Positions 53,655-63,458 of a DNA stretch of 64,000 bases are shown in pieces (within the stretch, counting starts at the first letter, position 1; every line of letters starts with the position of its first letter). Position numbers and translations under genes: made by a program. The stretch is from contig OZ316897.1 of assembly GCA_973895155.1 (NCBI GenBank), positions 5,580,001 to 5,644,000 on the forward strand, given 5' to 3'. Source of the DNA: Marsupella aquatica. Taxonomy: Eukaryota > Marchantiophyta. The notes beneath the pieces were generated by a model. It did not search any database. It worked only from the letters and a program-made list of their open reading frames with translations, and was not told the DNA's origin.

Positions 53655-54855
53655 GGTTGCTTCCAGTCCGCAGCAGCAAGTCCAGGACAGCAGCTTCAAG
53701 TTCAAGTAGCAGCGAGTAGCAGGATCAAATTTTCTTCAGCAACATCAAGCTTTAGTGAAGTAGGACCAGGACTTCTCAATAGCGCAGCAGCCATAACGAG
53801 TTCAATGGCAGCACAACACCACTCTCTTCAGCAGCGAGTTCCCCAACAGCGGACTCCAACAATACAAAGCTTGAGGCAATTACCAACAATTTCCCCATTA
53901 GCAACCAAGCTTCAATTGCAGCGGCACGAAATTGAATCTTTTGCCACCACTAGATTGCCCGGGGGATGAGATTTTCTTATCCCAAGAGTTCCTTCCAACA
54001 CCACAGAGTTTCTCCCGGTAGCTCAATTCAATTCATGCCTGGTAATTTCTGTGGTTCCTCCGCTTCTCCCGAGTCAATTCACATTGTCCTTATAGAAGGA
54101 TGTTCGTTTCCCTTAATTACACCCTTGAATTTCTGCCTGATTGTTGCTGCTCCTTCCTTGGCTTCTACGTAGATTGTCCCTGCATTTTGTATCCTTATGA
54201 GAAGGACTCCCATGATGACACCTGGCTCCTAGACAAACTCCCGTAGCACTACTTGCTTTGTACTCAGAACTCGCCCCTACTTCTATGGTATCCCGTCTTA
54301 AGTGTACTTATAACAAAGCTCCAGTTTCATAAATCTCCAGCATTGTGCCCTGCCCTCCATTTTGTCTGAAATTTTGCCAGTGTGTCCCTTGAACCTAAGA
54401 CTATCTACTTACTGGATTTCCAGGTCTAACTCTATTTGGAGACTTTTCTATAATTCTGCAGAGTAGACCATTTGTTACTTTCTACTTTTACTTCTTGAGA
54501 TTTCCTAACCTATCCTAATTCAACTAGACTTTAACTAAGACCTTCCTAACTATCCCTACTTAATCTCCTTGACCCATTGTGCATCAGTTTACTTACTTTA
54601 ACCTTACGTCTACTTCTAACTGGGGTTACTTCTAACTATAGTTAGTCCATTTTTAACTTTAGTTAAAACTACTACCTAATTTGGCATCCGACATCCCCCG
54701 TATGGAGTATCGCAATAATTCCGTCATCCGACAAAAAAGGATCCATTGCCCAGAAAAAGGATCAGGGTAGGGTACAGTCGGGGACGTTCCATTTAGGGAC
54801 CTTTTTGTCAAGCAAAGTCGGTTTTAGCCCAGTTGGCAAGTAAATAAAACCAGCG
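53639..54855. other. Unassigned stretch, possible LTR remnant
   Basis: Begins with a CAG/AGCAGC-rich segment to about 53930. A purine run GCCCGGGGGA before TGAGATTTTC at 53965 looks like a polypurine tract and LTR start. The following AT-rich, CTAACT-rich 700 bases end near TTTGGCATCCGACATCCCCC (54680). No matching second copy is in the window, so LTR identity is unproven. No gene seen. Confidence 0.35.
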
Positions 54856-55426
54856 TCAACACCAAAAGGTCTTTGCTTCCCACCCCTCACCACTCCTTTC
54901 AGCCGGCATCCCAGATTTGATCAGGTCTTTCCCCCACTTTTCGGCATCATTTACCCATTCCGGCTTCTCCTCCTTATTAAACACACTGTCCACAAGTTCA
55001 CTGACATTGGTCTCAACGAAACAATGACGAGATGACTTGGCTTCAAAATCCCCAACATCACGTTGGAGCCCAGTGAGAGCCTGAGAATCCCGTTATGATT
55101 GTCCAGCATCTCGAGTCCTTCTGCTTTTCTTTTTTGTACTGGTTGCATCAACTGGGACAATCGATTTCCTAGAATTAACTGGTGTAAGTGGATCTGGCAA
55201 AGCGCCAGTATTTGCTTCTGAAGCTTCTGGGGTAACCTTCGTATCATCTGTGCCATCTGCATCTGACTTCTTTTGACCTATGAACATATTGCAAAGAATG
55301 TGGGATTAGGGCCTTCAAGCAAACACTGATGAAGATTGAAACACAAGAATGGTAGTGCCAGGCGCTAGCAAACATTTGAAAAAAAGATTGAAAACTTACG
55401 TTTCTTTCCAGATCGCGTGGAGGCAC
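54856..55426 (-). pseudogene. Two-exon gene fragment, unknown product
   Basis: Minus strand. An exon piece 55426-55400 (STRSGKK), a GTAAGT donor, intron 55278-55399 and exon 55277-54856 join in phase to give a Lys/Asp/Ser-rich N-terminal stretch (QKKSDADGTDD), then STKKKSRRTRDAGQS. After one in-frame TAA the frame continues as a globular-looking end (SELVDSVFNKEEKPEWVNDAEKWGKDL) to a TGA. The upstream part is cut off by the E-family LTR at 55427. The intron contains a 15-bp palindrome (55353-55367), linking it to the MULE-type regions. Could be part of a MULE or a host gene. Confidence 0.5.
55353..55367. repeat. 15-bp palindrome TAGTGCCAGGCGCTA in an intron
   Basis: 6 of 7 arm positions pair. 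It lies in the intron 55278-55399 of the minus-strand gene fragment. Confidence 0.7.
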
Positions 55427-56035
55427 TGTGATGCCTAGCCAGGAATCACTCGGCCAGTTAAGTGGGTAAAGCAGGAATGCACCCTAGAAACACCTTAGTA
55501 TAGGGACAAAACAAGGAAAATATAAACAATTAGGGGCGACTATGGAACCCGGGCCGAGGCCGGAGGTAAGGACGCTGGGGGTGAAAACAAGATTAGGGTT
55601 AGGGCGCGCTAAGCATCGGCAGCTAGGAAGGATCAACGGAAGGAAGGACCGGAAGAGGAGAGGGGTAAGGACCGCTCGCGAGGAATAGTGGCTCATTTGC
55701 AAGAACGAACTGGGCAGACGACTACGGGAGGCCAAATGCTGTCAGCTGCTTAGACAAGCACTCGGGGTGGGAACAGATACCAACGATCGACTCAAGGAGG
55801 GTATGAGCAACGTCAATCAAGCGGCACATTTCTGGGGATGCCTGTTCGAACGGGCAACTGAGTACATCAAGACTTACGAGGACGAAGAATCAGAAAGGGT
55901 AGCTCGAGAATGACAGGAGCTCGCTTGATTGTGGGAGCAGCAGAAGACGGCTTTCTTAGGAGGCGAACTCATCAAGGACGAGTTCTTGTGGACTCCTACT
56001 TCCAATCAGCTCGATGATCTTCTATTTTGCGAAGA
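55427..56035 (+). repeat. E3-A: partial E-family LTR, interrupted by E3
   Basis: 609 bases that repeat at 56036-56640 with about 5-8% differences. It starts TGTGATGCC and includes the beginning of the LTR reading frame (with stops, for example TAG and TGA where E3 has sense codons). At 56035 a second LTR start follows directly, so E3 appears inserted into an older copy of itself. Bases preceding E3 are GAAGA (candidate duplication; the partner lies outside the window). Confidence 0.85.
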
Positions 56036-56150
56036 TGTGATGCCTAGACAGGAATCACTCGGCCAGTTAAGTGGGTAAAGCAGGAAGGCACCCTAGGAAC
56101 ACCTTAGTATAGGGACAAAAAAAGGAAAATATAAACCATTAGGGGCAACC

Positions 56151-59100
56151 ATGGAACCCGGGCCGAGGCCGGAGGTAAGGACGCTGAGGGTGAAAACTCG
56201 ATTAGGGTTAGGGCGCATTAAGCGTCGGCGGCTAGGAAGGATCAACGGGAAGAAGGACCGGCAGAGGAGAGGGGTAAGGAGCGCTTGCAGGAGATGGTGG
56301 CTCATTTGCGAGCACGAACTAGGCAGACGACTACGGGAGGCCAACTACTGTCAGCTGCTTAGGCAAGCACTCGGGGGGAGAGTAGATACCAACGATCGAC
56401 CTAAGGAGGGTATGAGCAACGTCAATCAAGCGGCACATTTCTGGGGATGCCTGTTCGAACGGGCAACTGAGTACATCAAGACTTACGAGGACGAGGAATC
56501 AGAAAGGGCAGCTCGAGAACGGCAGGAGCTCGCTCGATTGTGGGAGCTGCAGAAGACGGCTTTCTTAGGAGGCGAACTCATCAAGGACGAGTTCCTGTGG
56601 ACGCCTACCTCCAATCAACTCGACGATCTTCTGTTTTGCAAAGACAGCGTCGTCGGCATCCGAGAGACCATCAAGAACTACAACGACATACACTGGGAAT
56701 TAAAGGGTAGCACGGAAAGGTGGACCCAGGCAACGGTGCTAGGAGAAACCTCCACGGCAGCAGAGATGAAGAGGAAGGGAGCCGTCAATGATGAAGCCAC
56801 CCCGGCAAAAAGAACGAGGTCGGCGGCACCAAAGAAGCCAGCCGAGCAGCAGAGCAGGAGGCAGGGAGAAGCCGAAGAGGAGGAGGTCGATCCCATCAAG
56901 GCCATTCCAACCAGGGATGACACCTGGAAGGGCTGGGCGGCAACCCTACCGGTGGAGGTGCAACTACATTTTGCACGGGAGGAGGATGCATGCTTTACGG
57001 CCATGCAGACCAAGAAGTACCAAGGCTTCATGGCCGGATCCGGCTTAGAGGCCTTTGTAAGATTACCATGGCTGAAGCCGGAGGTACCGGAGTCAGACCT
57101 ATTAGAATTCGTGGGGTCATGGGAACCCGAGACCAATTGCACGAGGATATATGGGAAGGATTTCTATCTTACTCCCAAGGTAATTGCCGAAGTGTTTGGC
57201 TTGCCGATAGGCAATAAGACCAAAGTTGATACCAGGAAGACCTTGCCTGACAAGGAGTTCCGGTCGTTCCCCGGGCCATCAACGAAGAATGGCTTCTTCC
57301 GGAACACCTGCACCAACCCGCACATAGGAGAGATGATCGACTTCTTGCGGGTGACCATGCATTGTAACTTGCCGAGGGCAGAGATCGGCAAGGCACAGGT
57401 CTATCTGGCAGAAAGGCCAGACCCAAGCCGGGACTACAACGGGTACCTCCTCAACCAATTGAAGAAGATCTTAAAGGAGGAGCAGCAGGTAATCGGCATG
57501 GGGAGCGTGTCGCGGCTTGGCTATCACATGCCGCTGTTGTGCCGGTATGCCAGAGGTCAGACTTTTGCCCCAGTACTTCCCCTGCAGGTAAGGGCACCCG
57601 AGGAAGCTCCAACACCGAGGCCGTTGGCTGAGAAGCCTCAACCACCTGTTAGCCCTACGATCGAGCAGGTGTTTAGGCCCAGGAAGGAGGACTTGCCGAT
57701 GCAGCAACCAGGCATGCAGAGTCTGCTGAAACTACTGGAGAAAGAAAAGAAATTGGTATCGGCAACAACAACGGCAACGGCAACAATGCAGGACACTACT
57801 ACAGAGGTAGGCCTACACCGGCTCACAAGAGAAAACCCCTTTGCTGGAGACAAGGAGAGAATCAAGCCGGAATCCAAGCCAGGTGTTCGAATGTATGTGG
57901 GAATCTCAAGCTCCGAATCTGAGGCAGAATTGCCTGAAGCTCCTACCGACGAAGAGGAGAGGGAGAAGCCGGACGTCCAAGAAGTAGAGGAGGCAGTGGA
58001 GGACTGCAGCCATGATAATTCCGGCTATGGGTCGGACCATCACGTTCCAGGAGTAAGGACCTGTGGCTGGTTTGTCCCCACACTTCCAAGGGTAGTGCGA
58101 GGGGACCCCAACCAGCAGAGTAGCCCTGAGTCTCCCCCACCAGATGTTGCTCCCCCGAGCTTCGACGACATAAAACAGACGGTGCAGGAATTTCAGGAGC
58201 GAATCAGGCAGGAAGAGGAGGCAGCCCTGGCTAGGGAAAAGGATTTACCAGGAGGAGATTGGCCGGAGGACATCAGGCGGCTAGCCAAAAAAGGAAGCAA
58301 ACCTCTAGCCACGATTGAAGAGATCCGCAAGACGGCTTGGGAGCAGAGGCCGCGATGGGCGATGCCAATCACTTCTACTTACTTCACCTACGCTAAGAAT
58401 AGAGCCATGGAGTATGGTGAGATGTGTGGGGAACTTGCGCTCGGCATCTTTGGAGAGGAGTTGGAGGTAGGACCCTTTTTCCATAGGGAGCAGTTGGAGA
58501 AGCACCAATTAGAAGAAGCGGTGGCTTTAGAGAGAAGCAAGAAGGACGAGGTCATTTGGCGGCTTAGGAGGATGGAAGCCGAGATTGAAGATCTAAGGGC
58601 GACCAAGAAAGCCCAAGATGAACTGCGGATTAAACGGCATGAGCTGAACATCATGCAGGGGCAGTTGGACACCGCGCAGGCTGATAATCAGAATATCAAG
58701 GATAAACTGACTCAGACGCAGGGAGAGTTGGCCGACACGATCAAAGAGAGGGAGAAGTGGAAGCAAGAGCTGAAGAATACAGAGGAGGCCCACATAATAG
58801 CCAACAGCCAGGCCATGGCGGAGACCCAAAGAAAGGAATGGGCGTTGAAGGGGGAGCTCAAGAAAATCCGCGAAGCCCTTGAGCAGAAGGAGGCCGAGTT
58901 AGGGAAATCCTACCAAGGGATTATGGTGCTGCAGCAGGAGCTTGCGTCCCTGACGGCCAGCTTCAAGGCCGACCTAAGGGAGAAGGACGAGATGCTCGAT
59001 CAGACTTACGCCAAGATGAACCAGATGGAGTCTGTCATCATTGCAGAGCTCGACAAGGAGCTAAGAGCAACCCGGGAGGAGAGGACTACCTTGAAACAAG

Positions 59101-59786
59101 AACGGGAGGAAGCCCAGAAGGAACTAGAGGAGGCGCGCAAGGACCTGGATGAGACCCAGGAGGAGTTGGAGGAAATCACGAGGAAGATGGAGAACCTCCA
59201 GCGGCGGGCCAACAACCAAACGGAGCGGCTAAAGAAACAAGCCGCAATATTTAAGTGCTTGTCTTCATCAGGCCCAACTCCAATTGGGGCAACCAAGTTA
59301 CCAGGAGTGGTACTGGCCGAAGAAAAAGCCGCGCCACCTGCACCAGTGCCGGAAGTAAGTGGGAAGGGGAAGGGACCAGCTGCCGAACCAGAAAAGAAGA
59401 AAAAGCGGAAACCTTCAGGGTCAAAGAGTAATCCGACTCCACAAGCCGTGGTGACCAAGGAGGTAGAACCAGCACCATCCTCCGGCATGAATACGGCAAT
59501 AGATCCCGCTATCATCACAGGTGGGGGAGGTGCGGCCCAAGCCGAACTACTCAGTAATGAGGCCGGTATTCCAGATCCGCCTCTTGAGCAGGCCGGGGAG
59601 ACCGTAGCCGAGGCTGAGGCCGTAACCGATTCCCGAGCCGATGCCGACGCCGATGGTGGACCCAGTCAGGCCGATGGAGAGTTGACTCAGTCAAGGGCAG
59701 GTAATCTGTCAGAGAATGAACCTACGGCAGTGGCTGAGGAGGAAGCGTTGGGGGCGTCCATTAAGGATCCTCCACCGGTGTCGTGA
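56151..59786 (+). CDS. LTR-resident protein: conserved domain plus long coiled coil
   Basis: Intact frame of 1211 codons. The better-supported start is the ATG at 56412 (codon 88, MSNVNQAAHFW), because E1 and E3-A conserve from there. Residues about 88-215 are helical. A basic Ala/Lys linker follows. A conserved globular domain (about 245-480) has RLPW, YGKDFYLTPKVIAEVFGLPIGN and EIGKAQVYLAE; it recalls plant mobile-type domains found in retroelement extra ORFs, but the family is not certain. Then an acidic/Pro-rich middle (about 480-680), an uninterrupted coiled coil (about 760-1075, Glu/Lys/Gln heptads) and a low-complexity Pro/Ala/Glu tail. No catalytic motif seen. Location and role unknown. 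Confidence 0.85.
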   Translation: MEPGPRPEVRTLRVKTRLGLGRIKRRRLGRINGKKDRQRRGVRSACRRWWLICEHELGRRLREANYCQLLRQALGGRVDTNDRPKEGMSNVNQAAHFWGCLFERATEYIKTYEDEESERAARERQELARLWELQKTAFLGGELIKDEFLWTPTSNQLDDLLFCKDSVVGIRETIKNYNDIHWELKGSTERWTQATVLGETSTAAEMKRKGAVNDEATPAKRTRSAAPKKPAEQQSRRQGEAEEEEVDPIKAIPTRDDTWKGWAATLPVEVQLHFAREEDACFTAMQTKKYQGFMAGSGLEAFVRLPWLKPEVPESDLLEFVGSWEPETNCTRIYGKDFYLTPKVIAEVFGLPIGNKTKVDTRKTLPDKEFRSFPGPSTKNGFFRNTCTNPHIGEMIDFLRVTMHCNLPRAEIGKAQVYLAERPDPSRDYNGYLLNQLKKILKEEQQVIGMGSVSRLGYHMPLLCRYARGQTFAPVLPLQVRAPEEAPTPRPLAEKPQPPVSPTIEQVFRPRKEDLPMQQPGMQSLLKLLEKEKKLVSATTTATATMQDTTTEVGLHRLTRENPFAGDKERIKPESKPGVRMYVGISSSESEAELPEAPTDEEEREKPDVQEVEEAVEDCSHDNSGYGSDHHVPGVRTCGWFVPTLPRVVRGDPNQQSSPESPPPDVAPPSFDDIKQTVQEFQERIRQEEEAALAREKDLPGGDWPEDIRRLAKKGSKPLATIEEIRKTAWEQRPRWAMPITSTYFTYAKNRAMEYGEMCGELALGIFGEELEVGPFFHREQLEKHQLEEAVALERSKKDEVIWRLRRMEAEIEDLRATKKAQDELRIKRHELNIMQGQLDTAQADNQNIKDKLTQTQGELADTIKEREKWKQELKNTEEAHIIANSQAMAETQRKEWALKGELKKIREALEQKEAELGKSYQGIMVLQQELASLTASFKADLREKDEMLDQTYAKMNQMESVIIAELDKELRATREERTTLKQEREEAQKELEEARKDLDETQEELEEITRKMENLQRRANNQTERLKKQAAIFKCLSSSGPTPIGATKLPGVVLAEEKAAPPAPVPEVSGKGKGPAAEPEKKKKRKPSGSKSNPTPQAVVTKEVEPAPSSGMNTAIDPAIITGGGGAAQAELLSNEAGIPDPPLEQAGETVAEAEAVTDSRADADADGGPSQADGELTQSRAGNLSENEPTAVAEEEALGASIKDPPPVS

Positions 59787-60437
59787 TGGTGCAAGGGCGC
59801 CGTTCCTTTTAGGGAGGGCGGACGTGGAGGGAGGAGGCGTGAGTGGGCAGGGCGGGCGCTGATCTCCAAGTTTAGGATTAGGATCAGGACCAGGAGCGGC
59901 CCTGACACTTAGCTTAGTGGGATTGCGGTTCCACTGGTAGGAGCAACACTTGTGCTCCTGCCTTGCTGTACATAGGTAGATTCGGGCAAGTAAATTACTG
60001 TTAGGTAGATTAGGCTTACGATGCAAAGAATGGCGGATCCACTACCAGGATAAGTACCTGGGCAGCGGGGAGCTCAGGGCCTCTTCTTTAGCAAGTTTTT
60101 AGTTTGCACCAGCCGGGCTGGGATCAAGTAGTACGAGAAGCTCTCGGTTAGTCATACAATGACCCTTGTGTATATTCATGTTTCCTCATGCCTAAGAGCT
60201 GAATAGAGTTGGCCTCACGGCTTAGTTCGTAGAGCTTGTGTATGAGATGTACTGTTTGTATGGCAAGTGCATGGTATGACTCAGTCAGAATGAGTCATTT
60301 TGCTATTTGTGTGTCGCATTAACTTGTGTGAAGAGTGCCCACATCAACCAAAAGGAAGGAAAGTAAGCAGGGGAGTGAGAGTTGGATGTGTCGAGCTGAG
60401 AGAGGTCTTAGCGGCTTAACCAAGCCTATTGGGGATC
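59787..60437 (+). other. E3 LTR region downstream of its gene
   Basis: Noncoding LTR segment between the stop at 59786 and the stem-loop. Short frames only. A poly(A) signal and the transcript 3' end of an LTR-encoded mRNA should lie here or near the stem-loop; no clear AATAAA was noticed. Confidence 0.45.
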
Positions 60438-60453
60438 ATTCCGGCGGCGGAAT
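60438..60453 (+). promoter_or_regulatory. Conserved LTR stem-loop in E3
   Basis: ATTCCG-GCGG-CGGAAT followed by CCAAACATACCTA, about 245 bases before the LTR end. Compare 3661-3676 and 46176-46191. Confidence 0.75.
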
Positions 60454-60702
60454 CCAAACATACCTAACAAGACGGAGGGGAAGACAGGGGAAGGCCTAGA
60501 TTAGGCCGGCTACGTATCTCATGACCCGATGAAGGATCTGTCCAGTATATGTGTGTAAAATGTTAACAGTAGTAGTAGAAGGTTAGCAGCGTCCCATGCC
60601 GCTAAGCCGCGGAAACGGCCTCGCCAAGCACGAAACCTGCGGGAATCAGCTTGAGCTGGGGGGTTTCTTGGGTTTAGGGAGCCATGGGACGCACCACATT
60701 TT

Positions 60703-60720
60703 TGGCGCTAGATGGAGGGG
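60703..60720 (+). promoter_or_regulatory. E3 primer-binding site
   Basis: TGGCGCTAGATGGAGGGG after the LTR end GCACCACA and TTTT; identical to E1 and D. Confidence 0.87.
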
Positions 60721-60767
60721 GCATTTCTTAAGCCGTGAGATATGAAGTTAGAACGGAAGCGTAGGTA

Positions 60768-63458
60768 ATGACTGACCTTACGCCGAGGGAAGAAAGAGTG
60801 ATTCAACGGGAGAGAGCTTGACTGCAACAGCTCGCCGGGTGGCATGATACACAATGACTGAGAGGGGCAGAAAGAGCTGGTAGCTCCGAAACTGGAAGTG
60901 GCATCGAAGAAGACATACCAGAAGAAGAGTCGGTAAGGAGAAGTGAGTCTCCAACTGACATGGGGGAACCAGAGGCACGGCCAGACGAGAGGCCAGGGAC
61001 CAGATTGAGCCAGCAGTCGCGCATACATTACAAGGCATTTCATGGGAGAGGAGATGAGGATCCGGACGAATGGTTGGATGATTTCGAGGGAACCGCTGCA
61101 GCAAATGGAGAATCGGCCATCAAGATGCAGATTCTTCCCGGCCTGTTCAAGGGTGAGGCTAGGCCTTGGTACAGAGCATTAGATGTGGAAGATCAAGCCA
61201 TCTGGGATATCTTCAAAACACTCTTTGTTAAGGAGTTTCGACCAATTGGAACTTCAGAACTAGCAGTGCTGAAGTTGGGACGACTTCGGTTCAAGGAGAA
61301 CAAATCCTTCAGGAAGTTCTTGCAACGCTTTCAGAAACTGGTAAGACGTACAAAGACCAATGCATCTGAAGGTATGCAACTTCAATGGTTGGTGAATGCT
61401 TTGCCACAGAAGATGAGTTTTGCAATTAGGAAGGAGAACCCGGAGACTTTAGCCGAAGCAATTAAGGATATTCAATTATACATTAATGCAGATATCACAA
61501 GCCGGAAGAAACAGCTTAAGTCTGAGAGTTCCTCATCAGAAGAGGGATCACCCCATAAGAAAAAAGATAAGAAGAAGAAACATTCTAAGAAGTCTAGAAG
61601 TGATAAGTCAAGCTCGGATAGTGGGAGTAGCAAGAGTGAGTCATCTTCTAGTTCTGAAGAAGAAAAAACTACCAAAAGGAAGGGCAGAAGGAGAGGGAAG
61701 ACGAAAGTCAAGCTGGAGGCTAAGCCACCAGATAACATCGTAGCCCTTACCGAGCAACTTAAGGCTATCATTGCAGAGGTAAAACCGAAGAAGAAGGTAG
61801 TACAGGAGGATAGCTCTGTATGGTGTGCCTTATGTTATAAAACCGGACACCATAAAGATGCGTGTCCTAAGCTTAATACTAATCATGTTCGGCATGTGGC
61901 CGAGATCAGACCATGTCAGGGAGAAGTAGAGTACTTTTTAGGAGATGCCGCTGATAGTGTTTTCGGCATCAGTGAGACTGGAGCACGAGACCTATCCAAC
62001 AGACCTGCATCTCTATGGTCAGGGTTAAGGAACAATCTAGGAGAGATGTATCCTCAGATTATTCAGAACCCGTCAGTACCTCCTAGGCCGAATGTGCAAA
62101 GATTTGCGGCGTGCTATAATTGTGGTCAACCTGGCCATTTTGCTAGAGAATGCCTGAATGCACGCAAACAGGGTGATGGACAACCAGCTCAGCTATGTAT
62201 GGGATTCCGACAGGAAGGTCATATGCTAGGGCAATGTCCTACTTGGTTGGCAGGCCTGGCCGCAAATCATAAACTTTTGCCAGTCAAGATCTTACCGCCA
62301 GGTACTACCCCCGGAGGAGTTCAAATCAACCACATCGAACTAGGATGGCAAGAGGATGCCGAGGCAGAGTTCGTACCATCTGATGATGAGGCCGAAGCCC
62401 TATCAACCTTCTCAGAGGAGGATTTAGATCATGATTGCTACCGGGTCTCTACTCGATCTACCAGAAGGAAGGAAAGGTGGGATGGGCTGGCCAAAAATAA
62501 AGGGAAGGTTACGGAGGAAAAGATCGACTCTTCGTCAACATCAACAGAAGGAGAAGGGAGGGCTCCGGCAATACAGGTAAGCCATGAGCCCACCAGTGAA
62601 CCCAATCCTTCACAAGATAGCGACTTCAATCGAGATCATCCTAAGTTGTTCTACCCCTCTGTTACGGCTAGTGTTAAGGAACAACTAAGAGAATTAGAAA
62701 CCCTGGAGAATACCGAAGCCATTGCCAAGGATGTAAAACGAGCAAAAGCATTGTTTGCTTCGGAAGACCCAACAGCTGTGGAGACTAGCGTGGCAAAACT
62801 GGCCGAATCCAAGACGGAGACACCACCAGAGGAGAAGCCGATTGTTCCCTATGACCTGGCTAAAGATGTACTAGAATCTAGAGTCTCGGCAATAGTAGGT
62901 CAACTATTGAAAAATAGCCTGTACTTCCGGAAGCAATTAAGGAAGGCTATTCTCGGCAAGCCAAGATTACCCAAGGTAGCAACCAGATCAGACGTACTAA
63001 TGATAGAAGAAGATCAAGGAGCCCCAGCATTACCATTAATGATTCAAGGAGAATTATTACTACGGGTACCCATCGATGGAGGATCAGGGGTATGTATTAT
63101 GATTGATTCAACAGCAAAAGGGTGGGGTCTAACACCGGAGATAACTGGAAGAGTGTTGAACATGGCCAATGGATATCAGGTCATTCCCACGGGAGTGTTA
63201 ACCGGCATCAAGACAGAGATAGGAGGTATCTTCTTGAGCATTAACTATGTAGTAATGAAGCCGGTAAATCCTACGTCATTCCGGCTATTGATTGGTAGGC
63301 CATGGCTGTACCTAGCCAAGGTAATAGAAGATTGGGGTAAAAAGCAGTTCACTTTTGGGACCCCCTCTATCACGGTATCCTGGGACACTAAGGATGACCG
63401 TAGGAAAAAGCATAAGGGAAGTAGATGGGTACGACAGTGGACTGGAGTCAGCCGATGA
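60768..63458 (+). pseudogene. gag: E3 gag and protease region, early stops
   Basis: A gag start at ATG 60768 (MTDLTPREE) is in frame with the main frame but meets TGA at 60819 and again near 60855. From the ATG at 60960 the frame is open for 832 codons. A capsid-like part (about 20-190) has DPDEWLDDFEG and GEARPWYRAL. A Ser/Lys-rich stretch follows (about 180-250). Zinc knuckles: CALCYKTGHHKDAC (about 285) and CYNCGQPGHFAREC (about 380), with a third, degenerate one (CMGFRQEGHMLGQC, about 405). A protease-like domain (about 690-800) has PIDGGSGVCIMID and LLIGRPWL. It could still be translated from 60960; the upstream stops suggest a damaged N-terminus. Confidence 0.85.

Larger units (their letters stand above)
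56036..60698 (+). repeat. E3 5' LTR (4663 bp) with internal gene
   Basis: Starts TGTGATGCC and ends GCACCACA, four T residues before the primer-binding site. The TG start is supported by the repeat in E3-A, by E1 at 27916 and by the D LTR, whose 3' copy is visible. It contains the 1211-codon frame (56151-59786) and, downstream, a noncoding 0.9 kb with the stem-loop. Confidence 0.8.

Noticed and set aside
54676-54700. TTTGGCATCCGACATCCCCC as a primer-binding site
   Set aside because: Plausible form but no paired LTR, gag or polypurine tract could be tied to it. Kept only as a remark in the unassigned stretch.
56678-59518. Minus-strand frames of 60-170 codons opposite the 1211-codon gene
   Set aside because: Shadow frames from biased codon use; no domains.
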